Positions 44,010-55,782 are shown, counted from the first letter of the stretch. The stretch is DNA of 64,000 nucleotides from Panorpa germanica (GCA_963678705.1 OY783206.1:14209807-14273806), one strand, 5' to 3'. Numbers and translations: made by a program. Notes: generated by a model not told the origin, from the sequence alone.

Positions 44010-44100
44010 TATATATTTAAGGAATAAATTGTATTGCACTAAGGCAGAAGAATGTAATGCCGAAAGGTAAAACATTAAATAAATAAAATAAATAATAATA

Positions 44101-44252
44101 ATTAAAGAGACAAAATGCTTTTTTTAATTGTTAATATCTTCTACAATATATGGACTTATTAAAAAAGAATTGTACATTTGAAGTTCTGATGGAAAACTCT
44201 ATTAATTAAAGAAATGAAGTCATGGTTCACAAGCCTATTTTTACACGTTTGT
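44101..44252. repeat. Family G right-end fragment
   Basis: TTTTTAATTGTTAATATCTT and the following blocks match 38155-38285, ending CACAAGCCTA. Confidence 0.6.
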
Positions 44253-44904
44253 AAACATTTGCTCGTCTTTACAAAGCGCTCTTTGTTCTACTCGTACCTG
44301 TTGACTCTGTCTAAGCTATCTGAATAATTCCGTTTATTTTTATCATTGTTACACAAATGCTGTGGATTTACAATTCTTTGAAAGCCTTGTGATAGATTTA
44401 TTTCATGAAGTAAATAATTCAGTCCATCAAAATACAAAGCCAATCTGTGAATTAAATTCAACACACACACACACACAAAAACACACACACAACACATCAT
44501 GCATCACACACACAACACAAATTAGCATTTCAATGTTGATGCTATTTTTAGATTTACATATATTCATTACTGGGATGCGTTCCGTTATGTTCTCGATGCT
44601 CGTTTTTCGTTTTCCGATTTCCGTCAATCAAACCAGATTCAATTTAATACGTTGTAGATTGACGTTAATTGACTGACTGATAACAGTTATCAGTATGTTT
44701 TTTATCAATACTGTGTACATTACTTTATTAAAAGGTTTACTCTGAAAATGTTTTTAATAGAAACTGAACTGAACTGTTGTTATTCATTTTTTATTATATA
44801 ATGCGATGAAAAAGTTTTGAAAAACTGGTTCATAGATATGAAAAAGTTGTTCTTTCATTACAGCATACACCACCATTTTGAAAACAAACATACGGTAATG
44901 TATG
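44253..44904. other. Unassigned DNA with a CA-rich tract
   Basis: 44460-44517 is a CA-rich simple repeat, interrupted by AAAA and TCATGCAT. No gene supported. Confidence 0.5.
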
Positions 44905-45331
44905 GTACAGACTGGTGTGACATAAATATGCGACATCCAACTTTTATATATTTTCATTCATAAGTTGACATTATTTAGACATGAGAGTACTAAATGTGTT
45001 GTACTTTTAACGTACGGACTAGTGTGACATAAACATGCGACACTAATAAAACACTTACTTATGCTATTTTAAAAATATCTAGGTAGTATTTTTATGAAAC
45101 AAAAATGTTTCAATCCTAAGTCGAAACATCTAAAAAAAATTACGGCTTTAAATGTGATCCCGAACAAATAAGTAAATATTTTCTCTTTTCTAAAGCAGGT
45201 TGAAAAAATTCATTCGATATATGAAACATTCCGATGTATTAAGTTGCATGTCGCACTAGTATGGACGTGCTATACAACTTCTTACAGAAATGTTGAATGA
45301 CGCATGTTTAAGGCGCACATATATGTGTACC
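44905..45331. repeat. IR-1 family copy with both ends
   Basis: The left end GTACAGACTGGTGTGACATA and the right end complement (GGTACACATATATGTGCGCC) are imperfect inverted repeats that both lead into GCGACAT/ATGACGC blocks. The interior holds a second inverted pair (GACTAGTGTGACATAAACAT against ATGTCGCACTAGTATGGACG). Confidence 0.68.
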
Positions 45332-45540
45332 ATACTTAATAGTCTAAGTTGTTTTTTATTCAAAATACAATTTTTGTAGATAATTGTTCATATTAATTTT
45401 ACCGTGTTGATAATCAAAATATGGCCGCAAGTACTTTTAACTAAAATATAACAGCTGGAACACTGTATCGCCTGTGGCGACCTTTCAAGATTTTCAAAAT
45501 CGCATAATAATCGCTGTAAATGTGATCAGACGCAACTTAA

Positions 45541-46280
45541 GGAGGTACAGGACGTTAACGTAAATGATGAAAACGTTGTGAGGGTCGAGGTCGAGGGTCA
45601 TTTGGATTTCAAAATTTTAGAGACCTAGGGTTCATAGTTTTCTTTTTATACATGATTAAAAATAGTCATTTTCCATACAAATCATAATTTTTATCTCAAT
45701 TTCACCACATAATATAACTTTTAACTATAAAAAAATGGTGATACGGCTTTCAAAAACTAGGTGTATATAAAATAATCTTTTCTGTAACTATTGCAAAAAG
45801 AAAATTATCAAAAAGGATACCTATTTACGAAAATATTTAAATAAAAGCTTTAAGAAACAGTAAATGTAGGTTATAAGCCGGCAACGTTGCAAATGCCAAT
45901 TTGAGCGGGAAATTCAAAATCGGAATAAATGTTATATAAAATATAACAATTTATTGGTCAAAGAACCAAATCACGCATGCGTCAACACACGTAAATTTGC
46001 AGCGTTGCAAAATTTATTATTCCTTTTTCAAAATATTTAATTTGAATTAAAATTGAATTAATATAAATTTGATATTAATTATAGGTAATTTTTAATTTAT
46101 TAAACTATTATATGCGTAAAAAATCATTTTAACAAGCAAAAAGGAGTTGAATAGGGAATTGAAAAATTCATTTTCAAAGGTACAATCCCAATATTTGCTC
46201 GTCCTTCATGTACTTCGTATTTTGCATTTCGTATTACCGAGAGATAAACTTTTTGCATTGACGGTACGTCCTGTACCTCC
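45541..46280. mobile_element. TTAA-flanked long-TIR element, family L, copy 1
   Basis: 740 bp beginning GGAGGTACAGGACGT and ending ACGTCCTGTACCTCC, with TTAA at 45537-45540 and 46281-46284. The right arm is long (about 90 bp, through TTTTGCATTTCGTATTACCG). The left arm lost most of its length to a deletion just after GGACGT. TTAA duplication is typical of piggyBac-type insertion, but the termini do not obviously fit, so superfamily is open. Confidence 0.78.
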
Positions 46281-46284
46281 TTAA

Positions 46285-48800
46285 CTAGTAGTGTGTTAAA
46301 ACTCAGTTACGAAAACGAATGCACTTTTGCGTGAATTAATATTTTAAATTTAAATTAATAAGGATTTAAAGGATAAAAAATTTTAATTTTTTAAATTATT
46401 AAATCTCAAAATTTAATTGATTGTAATTCTTTAGATGATTTTTCCTCGTTCTTAAGTACTTGTTTTTTTTTTTCAAACTTATAATGTAATTTTTATATCT
46501 TGTTGGATAGCCAGTATAAGGTGTAGATGTTTTTAAAATGTTACATAGAACAATTTCCATATATATTTTTATCATATTATAATTTTTGTCGAAAGAAATT
46601 AGTAAAATTGACAAACTTCTATAGTTTTGGAGCCGTAGTTTTTAAATGTTTAAAGATTGTTTTTTTTTTTTGTCATTTATGATTTCTTATAGTGTTCACT
46701 AATAAAGAAATATAATAATATGAACCTTGGAAAGAGTGCGACCCTTTTTGCATCTGGTCCAAGACACTGCAAACAACATTCGTTACATAATCGTCGATTG
46801 AGTTACATCTTGCTTTGTATACATGTAAAGAAATTATATTCTTTAGTTGGTAACACTGACCAGAGATATAACAACTGCTTTCTAGTCAGATGAGCTAACG
46901 GTATATATTAGTTATAGTTCATTGTAGTGGGAGCCAACGGCTAACACATTTGATATTTTGAGTCGACAGAACTCACTGCGCATAATGTTAAGTTATTATA
47001 AAATTAGATAAAAAAGAATTGACAATTTAAATTATAAACTTTAAATGTAATTTCTTTGATTTCAGGTAAGATACTATGATTTAAGTTAAGCAGTGTAATT
47101 ATTATAATTTGTATGTAAATTACTAAAATAACAGTCTTTGATTTCAGAAGCAACACATGAGTTTGTTTAAAAATGTACAATTCTTAGAATGTCTTATATA
47201 CAGTTCTTATATTTGTTATTAAATACTATTGTACCAATATCATGTTGGGCCATTGATTTGTATTTATTAAATCCTAATTATTCCTGACAATAGTTTTAAA
47301 TATTGTCTAATCGGTGTTTTTCTAAAAAATAGTAAAATTGTAAATATCTTGAAAATGGTTCACTTTTGCTCATATTTTTATAGGTCATTTAATATCTAAT
47401 GACCTCCCCTACTACCTCTTAAGGGAGGGGTTAGGGTTTCAGCGTAAAAAAAAACACATTTATTGCGATTTTTTTTCTCAAGTATAGATTGAGCAATTTT
47501 ATTCGAACCTTTTGTACATTATTAAGCATACTTTTGTTTATGTTGTATAATTTTATCATGCAGCAATATTAAAGCATAAGCCGGTAACAGAGCTTTCTCC
47601 AGAAGGGAAAAAAGACAATTGCGGTGTTCACAATAACTTGGTCAGAAATTATCTGAAGATGAAAAACCATTAAAATTTAGTTAAATTATAATCAAATCCT
47701 AACCCCTACGGTTTCTGATATTTTTTTTTTTTTCATTTAAAATTTTTTGGCGGCCATCTAAAGTGTAAACTGTTATTTTCCACGAAAAATTCCGCCATTT
47801 TGTGGGTGGGAAACACCCTTAATGTAAAAAAATTGTTTTTATCTAAACGTTGGGGTGAGGTATTTTATATGTAGAAAATGTGTACGAAGTTTGAAATGAA
47901 TTACTTTTTAAATTGTCGTAAACACGGACTTTGACAAAGTAGTTTTTAGAAAAACGGGTCTAAAGTTTTTGAACTTATACAGGGTGTATTGTCAATACAG
48001 ACAATACCTTCAGACAATAGACAATAACTTCAAGAATATTGTTTAGATCGGCTTAAAATTTTAAGGACATATTCTTGAAATGTTAAACAATAAGATAAGA
48101 CAAAAAAAATGGATTTTTTGAAAGTGACAACCCTAACCCCTCTCTTAAAGGAATTGTGACATTTTACAAATAGCTCTGTATAATAACTTATGAAAGTGTG
48201 TTGATGTCGCACTGGTGTGGCCCATGCTTAACAAAATTTAAATCATTTCGAAATGTAAGCACGACAATCTTTTGTAAGGTATATTTACTTTATATCGCTA
48301 TGGAAGGATAAAGAATAAATAATTATAAGAAGAAAGAAAGAGACGCAAACATATTCTGTAAGAAAATGTGTGAGAGAGAAGGCAATAGAAAATTATAAAT
48401 CTATTTATATCCCAACATCCATGATTCAATATAGTTTCAGTGAATCCATTTTCTTTTAATATTCCAGAAAATAATACCTCTTGCTGAAGGTACATAAATG
48501 TGTAGAGGGAAGGGGGATGGGATACCTCAAAGAATTTCATATTTCTACGTTTCGTTTCCTGTAGGAATAAATATTTTATTTTCATCATTTGATAAATTGT
48601 CAGATCCAATGGTGGTATTAGTCATGCCGCACACTAGAGACACGACTGGCTGTACACAGACTCTAGCCTGTTTAGCGCCTGATGGCATTTTCTATAATAT
48701 CTCCCCCTTGACAAATGTACAGCTAATCATCGTTTTACACGATTTCGTTATAAATGAAAGTAATGTTGGTAACAAACTTACGTTCCTATAAGCTCGTTAG
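46285..48800. other. Unassigned DNA with a wide inverted repeat
   Basis: CTTAAGGGAGGGGTTAGGGT (47417) and the complement near 48129-48151 (AACCCTAACCCCTCTCTTAA) face each other about 0.7 kb apart. A CAGGGTGT end lies at 47984. An IR-1-like end (GATGTCGCACTGGTGTGG) lies near 48204. No gene supported. Confidence 0.45.
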
Positions 48801-49526
48801 CGAGCAAATATTGGGACTGTACCTCTGAAAAAGGATTTTTCAATTCCCTATTAAACTGCTTTTTGCTTGTTAAAATGAATTTTTTATGCATATAATAGTT
48901 TAATAAATGAAAAATTACCTACAATTAATATCAAATTTATATTAATTCAATTTAAATTCAAATTAAATATTTTGAAAAAGGAATAATAAATTTTGCAACC
49001 CTGCAAATTTACGTGTGTTGACGCATGCGTGATTTGGTTCTTTGACCAATAAATTGTTATATTTTATATAATATTTATTCAGATTTTGAATTTCCCGCTC
49101 AAATTGGCATTTGCAACGTTGCCGGCTCATAACCCACATTTACTGTTTCTTACTGGTTTTATTTAAATATTTTCGTATATAGGTATCCTTTTGATAATTT
49201 TCTTTTTCCAATAGTTATAGAAAAGATTCTTTTATATACACCTAGTTTTTGAAAGCCATGTCACCATTTTTTAATAGTTAAAAGTTATATTATGTGGTGA
49301 AATTGAGCTAAAAATTATGATTTGAATGGAAAATGACTATTTTAATAATGTATAAAAAGAAAACTATAAACCCTAGGTCTCTTAAATTTTGAGACAGCAT
49401 GTATTTTAACTATTTGTATCGACCCTCTAAATTTCACAACGTTTTCATCATTTATGTACTTTGTATTTTGCATTTCGTATTACCGAGAGATTAACTTTTT
49501 GCATTGACGGTACGTCCTGTATCTCC
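48801..49526. mobile_element. Family L element, copy 2, opposite orientation
   Basis: The core matches copy 1 as reverse complement across about 620 bp, including ACGCATGCGTGATTTGGTTC and GCAACGTTGCCGGCT. Here the arm at 49440-49526 is full length and ends GTACGTCCTGTATCTCC, followed by TGAA, a likely mutated TTAA. The other arm is truncated at about 48801. Confidence 0.75.
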
Positions 49527-49990
49527 TGAACGATCGGAGAATAAAAGTGCGTGAGCTGGCTGAGGCTGTAGACATATCAACTGAGCGGACACATCACATT
49601 GTACATGAATATTTTGACATGCAGAAGATATCCGCGCGTTAGATGCCGCGATTGCTATTGAGTGTGTAGTCACCATGGCAAAAATCCATAAATAGGGGTA
49701 CTAAGTACTATCCCATCCAGCATATTCTCCAGATTTAGCCCACTGCGGCTATTTCCTGTTCCCAAACCTGAAGAAATGGCTGGACGGTAAGACATTTGGG
49801 CCTAACAAAGAGATCTATTATTATTATAGAGGTCACCTATTTTGAGGGCATTGAGAAAACCTATTATTTGGAAGGAATAAATAATTCGAGAAACGTTGGA
49901 CTAAATATATCGAGCTTAAAGGAGACTATGTTAATAAAGAAAGCGCTTTTTAGCCGAAAAACATTTCTTTTATAGAGAAATAAAGTCTTG
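49527..49990 (+). pseudogene. Mariner remnant, family A, copy 4
   Basis: Plus-strand pieces: KVRELAEAVD-like sequence at about 49545, MAKIHK at 49675, LSHPAYSPDLAHCGYFLFPN (49708-49767) and a C-terminal end encoding IELKGDYV at about 49908. The N-terminal part is missing, cut off where the family L element begins. Stops and a deletion of the catalytic middle make it inactive. Confidence 0.78.
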
Positions 49991-50281
49991 TGCAACACAT
50001 CCTTAATGTTACCATAAGAGCATGCACTTTTTAGACGATTTTTTATGCTGATTTCGTTGAAATGTGTTTACCGTTCAAGGCATTTCAGTTTTATTTTATT
50101 TTTTTGAAAATAAAAGCTTAATCAGTTTCTTGTTAATCGTGTAAACTATAAATACCACAAAAGTTTTGTTCATAGGTTTTTTGTGGATAATAATATTGTC
50201 TACAACTTTTATGAACAACTTTTTGTTATAACTTTTATAATAAAAAAATTGAAAGCTAAACTAAATCTGTGTGTATAATTA
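49991..50281. other. Unassigned DNA
   Basis: Nothing recognised. Confidence 0.4.
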
Positions 50282-50857
50282 AAGGGCCTTATTCTGTAAC
50301 TTTTCAAAAAATCATTTTTTAATTTTTTTTCACCGCTGGAATAAGGTCGCTGTATTTAAAATATCTAAAGTGGTATTCTGTATGCAACATTTTCCATCGC
50401 CCTTATAATATACAGCGGTGAAAAAGTATAAACTGGTATTGATGACGTATTTTAAGACGTCATCAATTTTAAAAATATTTGACCAATCACGGCATTCAGA
50501 ATATTCAAATATTTAAAAATTGTTCAAGTCATTTGACAAGCAACATAAACTCACTTTCTGAAATATTTATATTTGTATATTCATATGACTATACATATAC
50601 TGTGTATTAAAAAATTTGTACTGAAATTCAAATTATAATTCGAATTGTTTGACAGTTCTAAAAAATACAGCGATGGAAAATTTTAAAGTCACCCCTAAAG
50701 GCGACCTTATAATTTGGTCGATTTTTTTCCAGCGACAAAAATAAAATCGATGAAAATTTCTTATAGAATAACAAATAAAAAATCATCGCTTTTGTGACGT
50801 CATTTTACAGCGATGAAATTTATCACCGGCGGAAATACTTTACAGAATAAGACCCTT
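50282..50857. mobile_element. 576-bp TIR element, AAGGGYCTTATTCTGTAA ends
   Basis: The left end AAGGGCCTTATTCTGTAA pairs with the complement of the right end TTACAGAATAAGACCCTT. Subterminal blocks (CACCGCTGGAATAAGGTCGC, TACAGCGGTGAAAAA, TACAGCGATGGAAAA) recur in both orientations and may be transposase-binding sites. The target duplication is ambiguous (TAA versus TAG). No coding capacity. Confidence 0.75.
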
Positions 50858-51878
50858 AGTGGTGAAATGAACAGACTATGCGAATGAACTGTTTTTGTAC
50901 TGAGTTTTCATAATAAACTGTTAAGTATAACACCGTTATTTTCAAGACGACGGCCAAAATGGAGGCACCTCGGCAACTCAAGTTTATATGTCTTCCTAAA
51001 ATACAGGATTGGTCATTTTTTAACGACACCTCTAGTAGACTAATAAATTTTCAAGAGAGACGTACTTTTATTAATTAAAACAAATAATTCTTTCACAATA
51101 TTTTGAGAAGCTTTGATTTGAATTCTACAGTTTAGAACCAGTGACCTACGAAATCAGCTTATAGACAAACCCTATTCATTACGTCCCTGTCTTCCTCACA
51201 AGATTACTATACAACTTTATCGGTTTTTCTTGTGGTTTTTTTCTATTACCTTTTTTTCTATTTTCTAATATTTCTAATAAAATAAAGCCTTTTCTATAAA
51301 GTTTTATCAAAATCAAATTTTACAACTATAAACGAAATGAACTTTAGAGAATAAAAAGTATTTTTTGAAAATAAAACGAATAGAGAACAAGACAAAAAGT
51401 AAAACAATCGATTTTTATTTTTACTTTAGAAAAGTCTGTACAGGGTGTGACGTCAAAGGAAATAGTTTGAAGTTTCTAGGACACCAGCGATACACCCCGG
51501 AGCCACTCTGCGAGGAGAGTGAGTGCAACTTCTTGTTAAAAAGTTTGAAATCTATAGTGGCTATATCAAACATCAAATGACTGGATGCAATTGAAGTCGG
51601 CGTAAGGTAATGTGACTCAATAAAATCGATTTCGGCAAAAGCTAATTATTACTAGATGCAATTGATTTCTCGCGAGAGAGCTAAAAAGAGACGTAATATC
51701 AGATTTGACATGCCATTTTTTTTTGTGGTTGCGCTAAGTTTTCAAAAAGTCAATGCTGCTCTGGATATGGAGCATCTTATATAGAGGTGGATTAGGCTAC
51801 ATGTGTCCCAAAACTAAAAATGGAAAAGGTTTCTTGTACTACTCTTGTCTTTTTCGATTCTACTACATTCGGGAGTTA
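50858..51878. other. Unassigned DNA
   Basis: A CAGGGTGTGACG motif at 51440 is a lone MITE-type end. The frame 51365-51580 has no recognisable domain. Confidence 0.4.
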
Positions 51879-52324
51879 CGAGAGCAGATTGATAATTCAG
51901 CGACTTTTTTTTAAAGCGCTTTATTTATCAACATAGTCTCCGATTAAGCCCGATATATTTAATCCAGCGTTTTTTCAATTTTTTTATTTTCGCCAAATAA
52001 TAGGTTTTCTCGGGGCCTTCAAAATAGGCATTTGTTTCAGTGATTTCAGTGACGAGCTCTTCGTTTGGCTTAAATAGTTGCAGGGGACTAAATCTGGAAA
52101 ATATGCTGGATGAGGTAGCCCAATTTATGAATTTTGGCAATGGTGACTACGCACTCTATCACAATCGCGGCACCCATCGCGCGGATAGCTGCTTTCAATG
52201 GCTGTCAAACATATATTAAATGACGCAGTTTGCTCAATATTTTACTGTAATCTATTAATAGATGGCAGTTGACGGAAGGTGCGCGGGAAATTCAAAAAGT
52301 TACTGAATCATCAAACTACTCTCG
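51879..52324 (-). mobile_element. Mariner derivative, family A, copy 5 with both ends
   Basis: 446 bp between TA dinucleotides. The ends CGAGAGCAGATTGATAATTC and the complement CGAGAGTAGTTTGATGATTC define the family A terminal repeats. The minus strand keeps the C-terminal part (FEGPEKTYYLAKIKKLKKRW, IGL) and a middle scrap, but the helix-turn-helix and catalytic regions are gone. It is short enough to behave as a MITE. Confidence 0.85.
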
Positions 52325-52442
52325 TATTTTACTCTTCACTATTTTGCCTCACTCTTTTCTTTTTACTTGATAGCCTTCTCTAATTTCTTCTTTGTGTCTT
52401 TGGCGAATCAAAATATCTACAATATTTTAATCTGGTCCTACC

Positions 52443-52998
52443 TAGGGCTTCACACGAGCACGAGACTTTTCTCGTTTCGTAAAAGCGAGAGAAGTAACTT
52501 TAAGTTTTCTTGTCAGAAAAAAGTTATGAGCAAGAAGAATATTGTGCAGTTATTAAAGGGAGACAGTGCAGGGAAGAGGTGAATGGCGGAAATAGAGAGA
52601 ATGAACGCGGAAAAAAAGTAACGCCAGAGTTGAATTGATTTTAATCTGAAGTGACAAAAAGACGAAGAGACAAGAAAGACAAGAGGTGTAGGTTTTTTTC
52701 TTTTAGAATTGGAATGTAATTAAATCTTTTGAAATGTAATTAAGCGCAATAATATGTAATTTTTGAATTTTAGGCGGAAGAATGTAGTGCTTAATGACAA
52801 AAACATTACAATAAATAATAATAATATAATGAATTACTTTGTTTAGTACTATCTTAGCAGTTCTCACAATAGCGAGATATGACGAGAGGAGACGAGACAA
52901 ACAATTACGAGACGAAACCGAGACTAATACGATATCTATTTTTTTTCTAAACTAACGAGAACGATGTCAGATTTTTGAAACTCTTGTGTGAAGCCCTA
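52443..52998. mobile_element. hAT-like miniature element containing a retroposon piece
   Basis: The ends TAGGGCTTCACACGAG and the complement of CTTGTGTGAAGCCCTA are flanked by GTCCTACC (52435-52442) and ATCATACC (52999-53006), an imperfect 8-bp duplication as made by hAT elements. Next to each end are CTCGTTT/AACGAG blocks. The interior is largely family J sequence. Confidence 0.72.
52513..52830 (+). pseudogene. Family J retroposon fragment inside the hAT-like element
   Basis: Encodes MSKKNIVQLLKGDSAGKR, equivalent to the GQLLKGGSEGKRW end, then purine-rich sequence, GGCGGAAGAATGTAGTGC and an AATAAT tail. 5' truncated. Confidence 0.7.
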
Positions 52999-53127
52999 AT
53001 CATACCTTCCTTTTTTTATAATAATACTATATTAGAACAATTATTCCGGAAGAAATGCTATATAATTTTTCGACTTTCTGGCTTTGTTTCATAAGAAGTA
53101 ACACAACTGCTGTTAAACAAACAAAAT

Positions 53128-53205
53128 GTTTGTTTATTAGTAGATGGCTTTCGACGCAAGCTGCACGGGAAATTAAAAAAGTCACTGAGTTATCAAACTG
53201 CTCTA
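53128..53205. repeat. Mariner family A terminal fragment
   Basis: TTAGTAGATGGC ... CACGGGAAATTAAAAAAGTC and ACTGAGTTATCAAACTGCTC match the right end of copy 5. Confidence 0.68.
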
Positions 53206-53754
53206 ACAATCACCCTTTTTATTACTCGTTTTTGTCAATTTATATTACTGTATTATCTCAGGGCTTCGTCTACACATCAGCTAATCCGCCTCTGTCCTTA
53301 CTATACTAACTTCTCATTACTCCTTTCTATATAGGTTAGCCTTTGATAGCATTTATAGTGTATGTACTCGTAATTACCCGACAAACAAGGAGCTCTTCGT
53401 CGTAGACTGCCGTCATTAATATTTTTAACAATCAAAATAAATAAATACGCGTTAAGAAAGCAATTAAATAGCGATACCCCACGTAATAAAACCATTAAAA
53501 CGGTGTGAGTTGATTATGTAATTAACGTAATCTCTATTGTCAAACGCGCAGGGTCAGGCGTACTGTACTGTGTTTTAATTAGTGTCAAGTATGACAAATC
53601 CCTTTGCAGCGGGTCATTCATTTTACATGAGTGCTTCTCGCCTTTTAACACAATTATATCAACATTTCAAATGTATGCGTTAATAATATAATATAAGCTT
53701 AATAATGTTACTTTAAATTTTGAGAGGTCTTCTGGGTGATCGAAGTAGTTTAGT
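53206..53754. other. Unassigned DNA
   Basis: Nothing recognised. Confidence 0.4.
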
Positions 53755-54955
53755 CGTAGACTCTAACACTCAGTTATGCCTTAGGCCCGGCAGTACCGGA
53801 TCTACGTTTCTTTTAGACCCAGGGCAAGAACTTGACATTAACGCCCCGTACACCCTGCATACTGCGAATATTTTTTATTTTAATTTTTCCTTTTTCAATT
53901 GTGTCCTCATTTTTTAGTGGTCGATTTTTCAATTGTTAATTGAATTTGATGTTAATAAATGTGTATTAGCGTGTCTATTTTTATTAAATATCTAAATGTT
54001 GACGGAGATATAGCAATTAAAAATTTGAATTGTAGTTTTAGCGCTAGAGATGTCGGCCAATTGTATGACGTGAAAATTTATTGCATAGGTCAGTTATTTG
54101 TTGATTGGGTCAGTTCTGTGGTAATGTTTTGTAACTGTTGGTAGTCAAAGAATAATAAGTTTTTATTTTATTTAACCCTGTTACGGCAGACATAATATTG
54201 AAATGTTATTGTTCCTTGAAATAGGTGGAAATAATATTTGATATTTTAAAATATAAATACATATAGCAGAGATTTATGAGCTGTAAGGTTGGTAACCTGT
54301 AAACTTGTCAGAGTTCTGTCAAGAATATATCTCTTTTACGCTCTGTTGTATAAAAGAGATAGCAACATAGTGTATGTTGCGTCACATGCATGTGGAATGT
54401 TGAACAACGTTGAATCCCTTTAATAATTAAAGAGTTAATATCTTCTAACATATAAGGAGTTATTAAAAAATAATTGAACATTTGATGGTTTGATGGTGGG
54501 TTCTAGTAACCCACTTTATCAATATATAGTACACTTTTATAGAAATTAAGACATAGGACACAAGCCCATTATGTGAAAACAAAATTAAGTCAAAATAAGT
54601 AACAGAGTAGGTTATTTGTTTCTGACAATCGGACTAAACAAAAGATCATTTAAGTCCAATTCCCACTCACTGTTTTAAGTTTTAATTTAATGTTTTAATG
54701 TTAATTGTAATTTTGAACTTGTGAAATCATGCGTCGTGTGTCAGTAATATTGTTGTATATTAGTTGCATTTAACACTAAAACTCTAAACTAACACTAAAA
54801 ATCAGTTACCGGGAAAGGGGCTTTACTTTAAAAAAAAATTATAAATAATATCTTTTATGCGCATAGTGCCTTTCGGATTACACAGTTTCACTTTTTCAAA
54901 TATATGAATTCGACGCCCTCATAAATTACCTCGGGTAGCCCCCGCCCCATAGAGC
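53755..54955 (+). repeat. Dispersed repeat with a family G insertion
   Basis: Outer blocks match the minus strand of 6570-6858: AGGGCAAGAACTTGACATTA, CATACTGCGAAT, then GTGAAAACAAAATTAAGTC after the insertion, and GTGCCTTTCGGATTACAC with TTTTTCAAATATATGAATT near the end. The host element is unidentified. Confidence 0.55.
53893..54566. mobile_element. Family G TIR element, copy 2
   Basis: Collinear with 37590-38289 from GTGTCCTCATTTTTTAG to GACACAAGCCCATT. The outermost left terminal bases are missing. The host repeat resumes immediately to the right. Confidence 0.72.
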
Positions 54956-55782
54956 CGAACTGGGGCTCGGGTTTGATTCTTAAAGATGGATAAATATATT
55001 CCAAGACTGAAAGAGAAATAATCTTACAAAATGAAAAACAAATCTAGGGTAAACAAATATAAACCAACCATATAAGAAACAAAACTACAAAAAACACAAT
55101 TATTGTATTACAATTATAAATAACCTAGCTGTTGAAATCGCATTAATATAACAAAAAAAAAAATTAAAAAATTGACAGCTAAACCTCGCCCGTTTAGTTG
55201 TTCTTCTTCTAAATAACTTTTCAGAAAAAAAGTATAAATTTCACTGACCTAAGAAATTGATAAAAAAATGTATAGATATATATTTTTCCTACTGCTACAA
55301 ATTTGACTAAATATTTGGTGTTAAAAAGTTCTGAGCCTGCAGGGTTTTATAGAAAACATTAACCCCTATCCAAAAAACTTTTATCGCGTGCGGCTATAAA
55401 ACGGTAAACAGTTTTAAAAAGAATTTGGGGTTAATTTTGCATAAGAACTGTCATCACTTTTCACCGTAGTTTAGTTGTAGATCTGTGTAAACTTCAACAG
55501 TGAAAGGAATAGTATTATATAATCAAAAGAATTTGTAATTTTTACAATAATTGTATTCATTAAATTTCCTTCAAAAATGTCCTTTGTGACTTTTTCCTGT
55601 CTGTTGTTCTCTTTAAGTAATTAATCTTTTAAGTTTTCAGCCATTCTGATCGAGTCACCATTAATACAGAACGGTGCAGCTATATATCTTTTCTTTCACT
55701 CGCACTCATTGATTTATGGTGAGACATACAATACAATAAATAACTACACTGACACTGCTACAGAAGAAGTGTGTATGAAGCC
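54956..55782. other. Unassigned DNA
   Basis: AT-rich, no feature recognised. Confidence 0.4.

Larger units (their letters stand above)
42967..44092 (+). pseudogene. Family J retroposon fragment split by a mariner derivative
   Basis: The coding part (to 43275) reads IWESNIPQYLIEKDIKNIRR-like sequence and RFRLGNEDKGNRYWESREE, the intact finger CRVCGTEDETLEHIKLDC and the GQLLKGGKEG end. Its 3' region is interrupted at about 43361 by a (TA)n tract plus the inserted mariner. The 3' tail, with AATGCCGAAAGG and AATAAATAAT, continues at 44012-44092. Confidence 0.78.

Noticed and set aside
45541..49526. An invertible core: family L interior appears flipped relative to one flank between the two copies
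   Set aside because: Once the long arms are considered, copy 2 is simply in opposite orientation and each copy has lost a different arm. No site-specific inversion is needed.
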